From Rickettsiaceae bacterium H1 (lineage in GTDB: Bacteria; Pseudomonadota; Alphaproteobacteria; Rickettsiales; Anaplasmataceae): 64,000 nt of DNA. The notes beneath the pieces are model-generated. The model was not told where the DNA came from. It saw nothing but the letters and a program-made list of their open reading frames with translations, and did no database searches. The stretch lies in the NCBI GenBank assembly GCA_018101195.1, contig JACDQH010000001.1, positions 250,435 to 314,434 on the forward strand, given 5' to 3'. Of the stretch, positions 1-9,770 are shown in pieces (position 1 is the stretch's first letter; each line of letters opens with the position of its first letter). Made by a program: the position numbers and the translations under genes.

Positions 1-308
1 CTTCATTTTTATGTGAGTCACAACCCGATTCTCGACTAAATGAAGTTATTATTAACCTTGAAAATGAATGCTTGACAACGGACAATCTTGCCGAAGAAAA
101 GAATGCTTATCAAAAGATGTTGGATTCTAATTCGGTAGATAATCAAAATATCTATACGGTTTCTTTGGGTTTTCATCCGGATGAAATAATGTTAACCGAT
201 GAGGAAAAATTCTTTATAGAAAATTTTGATTGTTCTTTTTTTTGTTCTTCGGAACGGGATGCTTCATTTTTATGTAAGTCACAACCCGATTCTTGCCTAA
301 ATGGAGTT
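1..308 (+). repeat. Direct repeat, 261-bp period, at the end of the partial repeat protein
   Basis: Bases 1-47 and 262-308 match except for a few substitutions. The offset of 261 bases keeps the reading frame, so this looks like the last two units of a longer coding tandem array running off the left edge. Confidence 0.7.
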
Positions 309-344
309 GTTACTTCTTCTATAAGAGAAAATTTAGAAATTTAG
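3..344 (+). CDS. C-terminal part of an unrecognised repeat-containing protein (cut by window edge)
   Basis: The frame is open from the left edge to TAG at 342-344, so this is the end of a longer protein; a TTG at 72 is an unlikely start. The DNA at 1-47 recurs at 262-308, exactly 261 bases (87 codons) later and in frame, so the protein carries a block ending SFLCxSQPDSxLNxV at least twice. The text between is acidic and hydrophilic, with no membrane segment. No family is recognised. A tandem-repeat surface or secreted protein is only one possibility. It ends about 70 bases before lpdA. Confidence 0.55.
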   Translation, partial: SFLCESQPDSRLNEVIINLENECLTTDNLAEEKNAYQKMLDSNSVDNQNIYTVSLGFHPDEIMLTDEEKFFIENFDCSFFCSSERDASFLCKSQPDSCLNGVVTSSIRENLEI

Positions 345-416
345 TAAGGAAAAAATATTTTTGCTCCGATTAATTAATGATATCGTTGTGTTAATTGTGA
401 TTTTTTTAGATCGTTT

Positions 417-1790
417 ATGGATTTTGACGTTATAATAATTGGCGGTGGCCCGGGCGGATATGTTGCTGGGATTAGAGCAAGTCGGCTTGGTTTAAAAGCG
501 GCGGTTATCGAAAAAGAAAAATTGGGAGGAATATGCCTGAATTGGGGCTGTATTCCGACTAAAGCCTTGCTTAATGCCGCTCATTCTTATCGTCATATTA
601 AACATCAAGCTGGAAATTTTGGTATTAATGCGGGGAAAGTTTCGTTCGATATAAAAAAGATAATCGAGTATTCGCGAAAAAAATCTCAAAAGTTATCAGA
701 CGGCATTAATTACTTAATGAAGAAGAATAAAATTACTGTTTACGAAGGCGTTGCATTTATTAATCTCGATAAGAGCGTAACAATTAGCGGTAAAGAAAAA
801 ATTACTGGTAAAAACATAATCGTAGCGACGGGTGCAAGCCCCATAACATTACCGGGAATGGAATTTGATAACGAATTAATATGGAATTATCGCCATGCTA
901 TGGTGCCTGTTAAAGTGCCGAAATCGATTATTATTGTCGGTTCTGGTGCAATCGGAATTGAGTTTGCTGATTTTTATAATTCGCTTGGCACGGAAATTAC
1001 CGTAGTTGAGGTGCAACCCCAAATACTGCCTGCCGAAGATGACGAAATTGTTAAAATTGCTCGAGCGGAATTGGAAAAATCGGGAATAAAAATTTACACT
1101 GACAGCAAAATTAGCAGTGTGCAAAAAACCAATAATCAAATTGAATTAAAAATTAACGACAGGCTTATTGCTGCGGAACGAATAATAGTTGCTGCAGGTG
1201 TGTCGGGTAATTCCAGCGGATTAGGTTTGGAAAAATTTGCAAAAATAAAAATCGAAAAAAGTTATATTAAAACCGACGATTATTACCATACTGGAGAAGA
1301 AGGAATTTATGCTATAGGAGACGTATCCGGCCCTCCTTGTTTAGCGCATAAAGCAAGCCACGAAGGGATTTTATGTGTGGAAAAAATCGCAGGCCGAGAT
1401 GGATTGAAACCCATCGATAAATCGAATATACCCGGTTGCACTTATTGTTATCCGCAAATTGCCAGTGTTGGTTTAACGGAAAAACAGGCTAAAGAATCGG
1501 GGTATGAAATGAAAATCGGTAGATTTACTCCTTCGGGAAACGGTAAATCGGTAGTAATGGAAGAAAATGTTGGTTTGGTAAAGACTATTTTCGATAAAAA
1601 AACGGGCGAGTTGTTAGGAGCTCACATGGCGGGAGCCGAAGTAACGGAAATGATTCAAGGTTATACGATCGGGAAAACTTTGGAAGCAACGGATCGAGAT
1701 TTTAGACACACTATATTCCCTCATCCTACGTTATCCGAAATGATGCACGAGTCGGTTTTGGATGCCGACGACGAAAGCATACATTCTTAA
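417..1790 (+). CDS. lpdA: Dihydrolipoamide dehydrogenase (E3)
   Basis: FAD/NAD enzyme that reoxidises dihydrolipoamide in pyruvate and 2-oxoglutarate dehydrogenase complexes in the cytoplasm. At 457 residues it is full length. The N-terminal FAD fold GGGPGG starts at residue 9, and the redox disulfide GGICLNWGC has Cys40 and Cys45. A second nucleotide fold (VGSGAIG) lies near residue 175. The C-terminal dimer domain carries the His-Glu pair in HPTLSEMMHE, with His436 and Glu441. All catalytic parts are present. The gene is followed at once by tRNA-Thr on the other strand. Many alphaproteobacteria have two lpd copies, so the complex it serves cannot be decided here. Confidence 0.95.
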   Translation: MDFDVIIIGGGPGGYVAGIRASRLGLKAAVIEKEKLGGICLNWGCIPTKALLNAAHSYRHIKHQAGNFGINAGKVSFDIKKIIEYSRKKSQKLSDGINYLMKKNKITVYEGVAFINLDKSVTISGKEKITGKNIIVATGASPITLPGMEFDNELIWNYRHAMVPVKVPKSIIIVGSGAIGIEFADFYNSLGTEITVVEVQPQILPAEDDEIVKIARAELEKSGIKIYTDSKISSVQKTNNQIELKINDRLIAAERIIVAAGVSGNSSGLGLEKFAKIKIEKSYIKTDDYYHTGEEGIYAIGDVSGPPCLAHKASHEGILCVEKIAGRDGLKPIDKSNIPGCTYCYPQIASVGLTEKQAKESGYEMKIGRFTPSGNGKSVVMEENVGLVKTIFDKKTGELLGAHMAGAEVTEMIQGYTIGKTLEATDRDFRHTIFPHPTLSEMMHESVLDADDESIHS

Positions 1791-1792
1791 AG

Positions 1793-1868
<76 letters not shown>

Positions 1869-2014
1869 AATGAGAATGTTTATAATCGATGTTAACAACA
1901 AATAATCTTATTTAAACGGAAAATAATAATCAAATTATTTTGCTTGATGAAAATGTTATCTTTTTGGCAAATTTTATGAATAATTAGAAATTATATCGAA
2001 TAAATATTTTTTTG

Positions 2015-4408
2015 ATGAGTAACAAATCGACTCCCGCAATGGAGCAATACCTGAACATTAAAGAAGAGTACGAAGATTGTTTGCTTTTTTACCGAATGGG
2101 TGATTTTTACGAATTATTTTTCGAAGATGCGGTTAAGGCTTCTCAAGTACTCAATATCGTATTGACTCAACGCGGAAAATACGAAAATAAAAGTATTCCT
2201 ATGTGCGGAGTTCCAGCGCATAGTCACGCCGCTTATTTACATAAATTGATAGAAAATGGGTTTAAAGTTGCTATATGCGAACAATTGGAAACTCCCGCTC
2301 AAGCAAAAAAAAGAGGATATAAATCGGTAATTAACAGGGAAGTAGTACGAATAATTACTCCTGGTACTATCGTTGAAGACGAATTATTGGAAAACAATTC
2401 GGCAAATTATATTTTAGCTATTGTATCGGTAAAAAAAACAGTAGGACTTTCTTGGCTGGATTTGTCAACCGGAAATTTTTTTTATTGTTCGTCATATAAT
2501 TTAAATTCGGATATTGCACGTATAGAGCCTAAGGAAATTCTTGTTGCCGAAAGTTTTTTCGATCAACATAAAGAATTGCCGAAATTAGTCAACGAATATA
2601 AAATATTCGTTACTAAATATGTCGATAGTTTTTTCGATTATAAAAAAGCGGAGAAAAAATTATGCGATTTTTACAAAATTTCTTTTATGTCGAATATGGG
2701 CGAATTATCGCAAGCCGAATTATCCGCTTGCGGAGCGGTATTGGAATATATTGGACAAACTCAAAAAGAATCGTTGTTAAAGCTCGGATATCCGAAGCTA
2801 TATGATCATGGACATTTTTTATATATCGATGCCGCAACCAGAAAAAGCTTGGAAATTACTTCGACGCAAAAAGGCGATGTTAGTGGTAGTTTAATTAGTG
2901 CTATCGATTATACGGTTACTGGAAGCGGCGGGAGAATGCTGAAAAATTATCTTTCCGCTCCGATAACCGACGTTAATTTAATAAATAAACGTCTTGATTT
3001 AGTAGAATTATACTTAACAGAAGTCGATCTTAGGCAAGAAATCAGAAACATTTTGAAAAAATATCCCGATGTCGAAAGATCTTTGTCAAGAATTTCAACG
3101 GGAAAAGCTACACCTAAAGATTTGTACGGAATTAAATATGGCTTACAAATCGCTACCGATTTATCTTACGTTTTGTTTAAATCGAAAAATATAAAGTATA
3201 AAGATTTGGAAAGCCATGACGAATTAGTAGAAACGTTAGATTCGGCGTTAAAAGACGATTACGGCAATTTACTGAAAAATGGTGGTTATATTAACCCGGA
3301 TTTCAACCCTAAACTGGCAGAGTTGGAATATACTAAAAACAACAGTACTAATCTTCTCGAGAATTTACAGGAATTATATCGGGAAAAAATTGGAGTAAAT
3401 AATTTAAAAATTTCTTCCAATAATTTGGTTGGTTATTACATAGAAGTTCCTGCGCGTTATCAAATTACGAACAAAGATTTTATTCATAAGCAAAGCTTGG
3501 TTGGTTCAGTCCGTTATACTACTGCCGCATTGCAAGAACTAGAAAATAAAATTATTACTGCAAATGCAAATTCCATAGCATTGGAATGCGAAATATTTGA
3601 TGATTTGTGTAAAACGGTACTTGATAAATTTACCGAAATAACTTTGGCTGCACAAACCGTTGCCAAGTTAGATGTAATTATCTCTTTGGCGGAATTGGCT
3701 GCAATAAATAATTATACCAAACCGAAAATCGACGATAGCAATCGATTTATCATTCATAACGGTCGACATCCGGTTGTTGAAAAGAATACGGATGACTTTG
3801 TCGCTAACAGCATGGAATTAAATGACGAACATAAATTATGTCTGCTTACCGGACCTAATATGGCGGGAAAAAGTACGTTTTTACGGCAAAATGCATTGAT
3901 CGCGATACTTAGTCAGATCGGTTCTTTTGTTCCTGCCGATTCTGCTCATATCGGGGTGGTAGATAAAATTTTCAGTCGTGTCGGAGCGGCGGATAATATT
4001 TTCAAAGGACAATCTACGTTTATGGTTGAGATGATCGAAACCGCAGCAATAGTAAATCAAGCTACGGAAAAATCTTTAGTGATTTTAGACGAAGTGGGTA
4101 GGGGTACGGCATTGTATGACGGTTTGGCGATAGCTTGGGCGGTGATTGAAAATGTTCATAATATTAATAAATGTAGGGCGATTTTTGCTACTCATTATCA
4201 CGAATTATGTCAGCTTGAAGATTCGTTACCCATGTTGGATTGTTATTCGATGAAAGTTAGAGAGTGGAATCGGGAAATAATCTTTTTACACGAAGTGATA
4301 AAGGGCAGAAGCGATAAATCTTACGGGATACACGTAGCAAAACTGGCGGGCTTACCCCAAAATGTAATTGCGCGAGCGGAATCGATATTGGAAAGTTTTA
4401 AATGCTAA
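2015..4408 (+). CDS. mutS: DNA mismatch repair ATPase MutS
   Basis: Recognises mismatched bases and starts mismatch repair with MutL. About 797 residues, near the family norm. The N-terminal mismatch-binding domain carries the Phe-x-Glu wedge in MGDFYELFFEDA. The Walker A loop GPNMAGKST lies near residue 613, followed by a DEVGRGT Walker B and the ATHYHEL switch. ATG at 2015 is chosen over TTG at 2012. The gene appears intact. A decayed partial second copy of its 3' half lies about 1 kb downstream, after the neighbouring membrane-protein gene. Confidence 0.95.
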   Translation: MSNKSTPAMEQYLNIKEEYEDCLLFYRMGDFYELFFEDAVKASQVLNIVLTQRGKYENKSIPMCGVPAHSHAAYLHKLIENGFKVAICEQLETPAQAKKRGYKSVINREVVRIITPGTIVEDELLENNSANYILAIVSVKKTVGLSWLDLSTGNFFYCSSYNLNSDIARIEPKEILVAESFFDQHKELPKLVNEYKIFVTKYVDSFFDYKKAEKKLCDFYKISFMSNMGELSQAELSACGAVLEYIGQTQKESLLKLGYPKLYDHGHFLYIDAATRKSLEITSTQKGDVSGSLISAIDYTVTGSGGRMLKNYLSAPITDVNLINKRLDLVELYLTEVDLRQEIRNILKKYPDVERSLSRISTGKATPKDLYGIKYGLQIATDLSYVLFKSKNIKYKDLESHDELVETLDSALKDDYGNLLKNGGYINPDFNPKLAELEYTKNNSTNLLENLQELYREKIGVNNLKISSNNLVGYYIEVPARYQITNKDFIHKQSLVGSVRYTTAALQELENKIITANANSIALECEIFDDLCKTVLDKFTEITLAAQTVAKLDVIISLAELAAINNYTKPKIDDSNRFIIHNGRHPVVEKNTDDFVANSMELNDEHKLCLLTGPNMAGKSTFLRQNALIAILSQIGSFVPADSAHIGVVDKIFSRVGAADNIFKGQSTFMVEMIETAAIVNQATEKSLVILDEVGRGTALYDGLAIAWAVIENVHNINKCRAIFATHYHELCQLEDSLPMLDCYSMKVREWNREIIFLHEVIKGRSDKSYGIHVAKLAGLPQNVIARAESILESFKC

Positions 4409-4477
4409 CTTTTATAAAAAATATTTATTGACTATTTTTAATTAACAAATAATAATTTAATTATTAATATTTTTATT

Positions 4478-5275
4478 ATGCCAAATAAAAAAGTAAAAAG
4501 TTCAAATTCTTACAAGTGGTTAAGCTTAAGCCAAGCAAATTATTCTTTTCATAATTTTGCATATGCTTCTTCGTTTGCCATGATTTCTTTTGCATTTATG
4601 AATCAAATTTTTGTAGGTGCTTTTGGCAAGCAGCTTGTTCCTTCCAGAATAATTGGCTTAGTAATTATTATATCGTTAGCTCTTATGACATTATCAGCTT
4701 TAGTTAACATTGCCAATCAGACTAAGAAAAAATCTGCTGATCCCAATATTAGAACGGATCGCCGCATTAAAGCGTTAGAAGTAGCTTCTTTTGGTTTTCT
4801 TGCCGTTACAGGCTTATTGATTGTGATTAAGCCGGGAATTGTTAATAACCACATGAAATTCTTTTTAATACCGATGATTTTTGCCGGTATTTTTTCTTTT
4901 CTGGTATTTATGCATGACTGGGCTAAAGATACAAAAAGAATAAATGAGGAAGGGTCTACAGTAAGAAAAAGTTTAGGTGATTTTGCTGGTTTATTGTTAA
5001 TTGTAGCGGGAATTCTTAACTTATTCGTGCTTGTAACAAAGCATAGCCTTTTAACTGAAAGAAATATTAATATTATTGTTGCAAATTCGTTATCCATGGT
5101 TGCTTTTGGGTTTTTAGCATTATCTTATACACTTGGCATATTTACCGAAAATAAGGAAGAAGTACGAAATAGCGAACTGGAACCAATAAAGCATCTGGTA
5201 ATAAATTCTAACGATATTCGACAATTACTTGGAAATCAACAACAATGGGGATCGCCACCAGCTTACCAACCATAG
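4478..5275 (+). CDS. Hypothetical membrane protein with about six transmembrane segments
   Basis: 265 residues, not recognised. Hydrophobic segments fall near residues 28-48, 60-80, 105-122, 128-145, 168-186 and 200-220, joined by short charged loops (KKKSADPN, DWAKDTKR). The tail is hydrophilic and Pro/Gln rich. The region lies downstream of mutS, and a broken copy of its 3' part follows at about 5890-6030, so the mutS-plus-this-gene block was once duplicated. Function unknown. Confidence 0.7.
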   Translation: MPNKKVKSSNSYKWLSLSQANYSFHNFAYASSFAMISFAFMNQIFVGAFGKQLVPSRIIGLVIIISLALMTLSALVNIANQTKKKSADPNIRTDRRIKALEVASFGFLAVTGLLIVIKPGIVNNHMKFFLIPMIFAGIFSFLVFMHDWAKDTKRINEEGSTVRKSLGDFAGLLLIVAGILNLFVLVTKHSLLTERNINIIVANSLSMVAFGFLALSYTLGIFTENKEEVRNSELEPIKHLVINSNDIRQLLGNQQQWGSPPAYQP

Positions 5276-5350
5276 CTGATTGTTTTTTTAAAGAAGAGTA
5301 TGATGATTTTTTAATTTTAGTGAAAAGCTGTTGTTAAGTAAGTTATAAGA

Positions 5351-5838
5351 GCTTAGAAAAGCATAACAAATTAGTAGAGGTGTTTGTTTTGGCATTGCAA
5401 GATTATTGTTTACGTTACTAAAAAACGGCGAATTATATTACCTATATTTTAACCCTAATCGGGACGAATTGGGATATATTGGAAAACAACAGTGCTAATC
5501 TTGTCAAAAATTTACAGGAGTTATATCAGAAAAAAGCTGAGATAAATAATTTAAAGATTTTTTCCAATAACTTGGTTGGTGATTGAAAATGTTTGTAATA
5601 TTAAATAAGTGTAGGGGTGATTTTTGCTACTCATTATCACGAATTATGTTAACTTGAAGATTCGTTACCGATACTGGATTGTTGTTTGGTGAAAGTTAGA
5701 GAGCGAAGTCGGGAAATAATTTTTACAGTAAGTAATAAAGGGTAAAAGCGATAAATCTTAGGGTATACACGTGACAAAGTTCACTGGTTTACCGCAAAAT
5801 GTCATTTTAAAAGCCAAATCTAATATTAAGAAAATTTA
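5351..5838 (+). pseudogene. mutS: Decayed duplicate of the mutS 3' region
   Basis: Bases 5351-5580 align with mutS 3215-3433, and 5578-5838 with mutS 4141-4405. The two blocks meet at the shared triplet GGT, so about 710 bases of mutS are missing in between. The copy has many substitutions, stops and indels and encodes nothing, but stretches such as TTTTTGCTACTCATTATCAC are unchanged. It is clearly a dead copy of the neighbouring gene. Confidence 0.88.
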
Positions 5839-5889
5839 AATATTAAATTATTTATTCTTATTTTAGCATTAGCAAAACCTAAAGTTTAA

Positions 5890-6030
5890 GTTGAAATAAT
5901 TGATATTTTTACAGATTCATTATTCGTGGTTGCTGTCGGATTATTTGCATTATCTTATGCAATTAGCATATTTGCTGAACATAAAAGAAGAAGTAATGCA
6001 AAATGAAAACTTAGACCAGTAATAGGTGGC
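5890..6030 (+). pseudogene. Decayed duplicate of the 3' part of the 4478-5275 membrane-protein gene
   Basis: Bases 5908-6030 match 5076-5200 of the upstream gene, for example GCATTATCTTATGC against GCATTATCTTATAC, then AGCATATTTGCTGAA against GGCATATTTACCGAA. Most of the 5' part is missing, and frameshifts and stops break the rest. Order and spacing copy the mutS-membrane gene pair. Similarity in the flank may continue to about 6150. Confidence 0.82.
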
Positions 6031-6239
6031 TTATACTAAACAAAATTTGACATCGGGTAAATCATTAGATTGTTCTTTTAGTCGTTAATTATCTTTTATA
6101 AAATAACAGATTTTAATTTTAGTGAGAAGATTTTTGATCTATTAGTTTTTCTTGCTAAGAGTATAGTTTGGCTTTTATAGTAATTAATTTTTCGTATTAA
6201 TTAGGTTATAATTATTTGGATTAATCGATAAATTAAATT

Positions 6240-6912
6240 ATGTGTACTAATGCTGCAGAAAAAGGAGATAACACTTTTTCATTGATGAGTTTGGCTGTTG
6301 TTTCTTCCGATTTTCAAAACTCTTTAAATCCACAGAATGCCAGAGGTTTTAATATCGGTAGTGTTATTGTTGATTCTGAACATAATGTCGTTTTTTATGG
6401 TCTTAATAAAGTATTTTTGATGAATATTTATACAGCACATGAAGAAGTGGAAGCAATTGAGTGGATACTTAGCAAAAAGTTCTGACATTTCTTTGAAATA
6501 GCATACTCTTTATACGACCCTTGAGCCTTGTGCTATGTGTGCTGGGATGATGTGTATGACTGAGTTAACTAAAGCCGTATTTGTACAATCCGAATTTCCT
6601 TTTGGGGAAAACAAGGTTAGTTTCGGTAAAACTCTTGAACGTTTGGCTGTCAATTTTGGCGATTTTACTTCTTATCCTTGGTTAACATCATCAGCCAAAT
6701 CAATGCATAGTATTGCTGAAGAGTTTGATCGTAGTTATGAAAACTATAAGAAAAAAATGGAAATGCATGGTGCAGAAAATTTTCTTATAACTGCCGAAGC
6801 GAAATCACTATTTAATAAAGGAGTGGAAATGCCTCTTAATTATAAGATTAAGTATAGTGAAAATGAAAGAGTATATTTACACGCCAAGGATTATTATCGT
6901 AATATTTCGTAA
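6240..6912 (+). pseudogene. Broken nucleoside/nucleotide deaminase (cytidine deaminase-like superfamily)
   Basis: The first frame (6240-6485) ends just after the zinc/catalytic motif AHEEVEAIEW. A second frame carries the other zinc motif, LEPCAMCAGMM. A one-base shift near 6480 would rejoin them, but an in-frame TAG then remains between SLK and HTLYTTLEPC (about 6497-6499). The gene therefore has two lesions and is probably dead, although both zinc motifs survive (HxE is HEE instead of the usual HAE). An internal restart at ATG 6535 would lack the HxE half. Substrate unknown. Confidence 0.7.
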
Positions 6913-6981
6913 TTAAACCCTGTTTTCTTGCATTATTACCGATCCTGAATTAATTTATGAAAGTCTAACCAGTAAAAATTA

Positions 6982-8394
6982 GTGATAAGTCTTTTTATCT
7001 TATTTCCCTTTTTTTGTTCTTTTTCTTTCTTTGTGGTGAAAGATAATTTTCGTTATTTGGCACTGATTTGTTCCGTGCTGATGTTTGTTATCACGTTAAT
7101 TATTACTGCATATTTTCATAATCACACCGGTATTCATTTTATCGAACGATTTAACCTGGGTAATTATTCGATGAAGTTTGGTTGGGACGGCATATCGTTT
7201 ATTTTTATTTTGCTTACTACGTTTTTGACTTTGCTTTGTATGGTTGTGGGTTGGAGTAAGCCGAATAGTTATTTAGCATTATTTTTATTGCTCGAGTCGA
7301 TAATAATCGGTTTATTTTCTTCTTTCGACTTGATTTCATTTTACATATTTTTCGAATCTTCATTGATACCGATGTTTTTTATTATCGGTATTTGGGGAAG
7401 CGATAACAGGATATATGCCGCTTTCAAATTTTTTTTGTATACTTTTGCCGGTTCGGTAGCTTTTTTAGTAGCGATTATTTTCATATATTTGAGCAGCAAC
7501 AGTACCGACATCTTATACTTGGCAAGTAATTTGGATGTGATTTCGATTGCTCATAAAAAATTGTTGTGGTTCGCTTTATTCATTGCTTTTGCCGTGAAAA
7601 TTCCTATGGTGCCTTTTCATACGTGGTTACCCGATGCTCACGTACAAGCTCCGACTGCTGGATCGGTGATTCTTGCAGGTATTTTGATTAAAATGGGTGC
7701 TTATGGCTTTTTGCGTTTGTCGATCCCTTTTTTTCCCGAAATCAGTCGGCACTATTCCGATTTGATATTTATTTTAAGTTCTGTTGCCGTGATATACGGC
7801 TCTTTAGTGGCGTTAGCCCAAACCGATATTAAAAAGATAATAGCATATTCTTCAATTGCTCATATGGGTCTTGTTACCGCAGGGATTTTTTCATTTACCG
7901 AGCAAGGATTGGTCGGTGCTATTTTTCAAATGTTTAGCCATGGGATAATTTCTGCCGGTTTGTTTTTGTGTGTTGGCGTTATATACGATAGGAAACATAC
8001 GCGCAATATTTCTGATTATGGCGGCTTAGCAAACGTAATGCCGGTTTATGCATTTGCATTTATCGCTCTTTCGATGGCTTCCATCGGTTTACCGGGAACA
8101 TCGGGGTTTATCGGTGAATTTTTACCTATAGTTGGAGTGTTGAAAACATCAAAAGTGTCGGCATTTTTTCTTGCTTTTGGTATTATTCTCGGAGCAGTTT
8201 ATATGTTATGGCTTTGTAAACGAATTATTTGGGGCGAGGCAATTGCTAATGTCAAAGATATGACGGATTTAACCAGAACCGAACGGTTTGTTTTATTTTC
8301 GCTTCTTGTGTTAGTTTTGGTTTTCGGTTTGCAGCCTCAATTGGTTATTCGGTTTATCGAAGAACCGGTAAGAAATATAATTGGTTTGATATGA
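6982..8394 (+). CDS. nuoM: NADH-quinone oxidoreductase subunit M (proton-pumping membrane subunit)
   Basis: Antiporter-like subunit of complex I in the inner membrane. 470 residues and about 14 hydrophobic helices. The core has KIPMVPFHTWLPDAH and the conserved lysine/glutamate region around FESSLIPMFF. The start is GTG at 6982. nuoN overlaps its last four bases (ATGA), so the two are translationally coupled. They sit about 2.3 kb from nuoG-nuoH, a split of complex I genes common in Rickettsiales. Confidence 0.95.
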   Translation: MISLFILFPFFCSFSFFVVKDNFRYLALICSVLMFVITLIITAYFHNHTGIHFIERFNLGNYSMKFGWDGISFIFILLTTFLTLLCMVVGWSKPNSYLALFLLLESIIIGLFSSFDLISFYIFFESSLIPMFFIIGIWGSDNRIYAAFKFFLYTFAGSVAFLVAIIFIYLSSNSTDILYLASNLDVISIAHKKLLWFALFIAFAVKIPMVPFHTWLPDAHVQAPTAGSVILAGILIKMGAYGFLRLSIPFFPEISRHYSDLIFILSSVAVIYGSLVALAQTDIKKIIAYSSIAHMGLVTAGIFSFTEQGLVGAIFQMFSHGIISAGLFLCVGVIYDRKHTRNISDYGGLANVMPVYAFAFIALSMASIGLPGTSGFIGEFLPIVGVLKTSKVSAFFLAFGIILGAVYMLWLCKRIIWGEAIANVKDMTDLTRTERFVLFSLLVLVLVFGLQPQLVIRFIEEPVRNIIGLI

Positions 8395-9770
8395 ATAATT
8401 TGACTTATATTATTCCCGAGATTTTTTTAACGTTATCCTCTCTGTTTTTATTACTCGTTAATAAGGAAAAAAGTTTGATAGTAATTTTTTCCGTAATCGT
8501 TTCTTTGATATTGGTTTGTTTAACCTGGTGTTCGCATTCGAATTTGATATTCAACGGTTTTATTGCAATAAGTCCTTTTACTCAAATTTTAAAGGTTATC
8601 GTTTTAGCATTGGTAGCAATAACTTTATTGATAATGAGATCGGGCAATTCGTATACGAATGATTTGCCGATATTGGTTACTTTTTCGACTTTAGGCATGA
8701 TGTCTTTAATTTCTTCGCATGATTTGCTTACTCTATATATGGCAGTAGAACTGCAAAGTTTGCCTATGTACGTTATGGCGGCGATTGATCGAAAGTCGCT
8801 GAAATCTTCCGAAGCGGGAGTAAAATATTTTATACTGGGGGCTTTAGCTTCTGGAGTTTTATTATACGGAATTTCAATGTTATACGGTTTTACCGGCTCG
8901 ACTAATTTTGCCGGTCTTACTAAAGTTTTTAGATCGGGAGATTTGGAATTAGGTGTATTAATTGGTTCGATACTGATTATTTCCGCGCTTGCATTTAAAG
9001 TAGGTGCCGCACCTTTTCATATGTGGGTTCCCGATGTTTATCAAGGTGCTCCCACAGTTATAACGGCATTTTTTGCGATTGTGCCCAAGGTGTCTTTAAT
9101 AGGGCTATTTATACGATTGCTGGATTATGAATTGGTCAATATAAAGCTACAACAGGTTCTGATTTTAATAGCGATGCTTTCGTTAGTGGTTTCGGCATTT
9201 GGTGCTTTAAAGCAAACGAATATAAAACGCTTGTTCGCTTATAGTTCTATCGGTCATGTAGGATATATCTTAATCGGGATCGCTGCCGGTATTCAGTTAC
9301 AAGAAGCGGTTACTGATATCGTTACTTATGTGGTGATATATTCGCTGATGAATTTGGGCCTTTTTTCATTCGTGATTAGTATTTCTCATTATGAAATTGC
9401 AAAATTATCCGAAATGTATCGAAAATATCCTTTGATTTCAGTTTGTTTAGTCGTATTGCTCTTATCAATGGCAGGAATTCCGCCGACGGCAGGATTTTTT
9501 ACAAAAATTTATATATTGTCCGGCGTAGTGAAAGCGGGGCTTTGGTGGTTGGCACTATTTGCTTTATTTACAAGTGTAGTTTCTGCTTATTATTACTTAC
9601 GTATTGTTAAGGTGATTTATTTCGATCGACAAGTCGGTTCTGGTTTAATTGTTACGCCTGATAATACTCTCTCTTCAATAACGGTAGTGATGGCTATAAT
9701 TAACATCACTTTCTTCCTTTATTCTGGTTATTGGTTTGGTGTTTTATCTAAGGCGGTAAATTATTTATAA
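8391..9770 (+). CDS. nuoN: NADH-quinone oxidoreductase subunit N
   Basis: Third antiporter-like membrane subunit of complex I. 459 residues, many transmembrane helices, with the family motif AAPFHMWVPDVYQGAPT and KQTNIKRLFAYSSIGH. ATG overlaps the nuoM stop by four bases. birA starts at the very next base after the stop, so nuoM-nuoN-birA look like one transcript. Confidence 0.95.
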   Translation: MNNLTYIIPEIFLTLSSLFLLLVNKEKSLIVIFSVIVSLILVCLTWCSHSNLIFNGFIAISPFTQILKVIVLALVAITLLIMRSGNSYTNDLPILVTFSTLGMMSLISSHDLLTLYMAVELQSLPMYVMAAIDRKSLKSSEAGVKYFILGALASGVLLYGISMLYGFTGSTNFAGLTKVFRSGDLELGVLIGSILIISALAFKVGAAPFHMWVPDVYQGAPTVITAFFAIVPKVSLIGLFIRLLDYELVNIKLQQVLILIAMLSLVVSAFGALKQTNIKRLFAYSSIGHVGYILIGIAAGIQLQEAVTDIVTYVVIYSLMNLGLFSFVISISHYEIAKLSEMYRKYPLISVCLVVLLLSMAGIPPTAGFFTKIYILSGVVKAGLWWLALFALFTSVVSAYYYLRIVKVIYFDRQVGSGLIVTPDNTLSSITVVMAIINITFFLYSGYWFGVLSKAVNYL

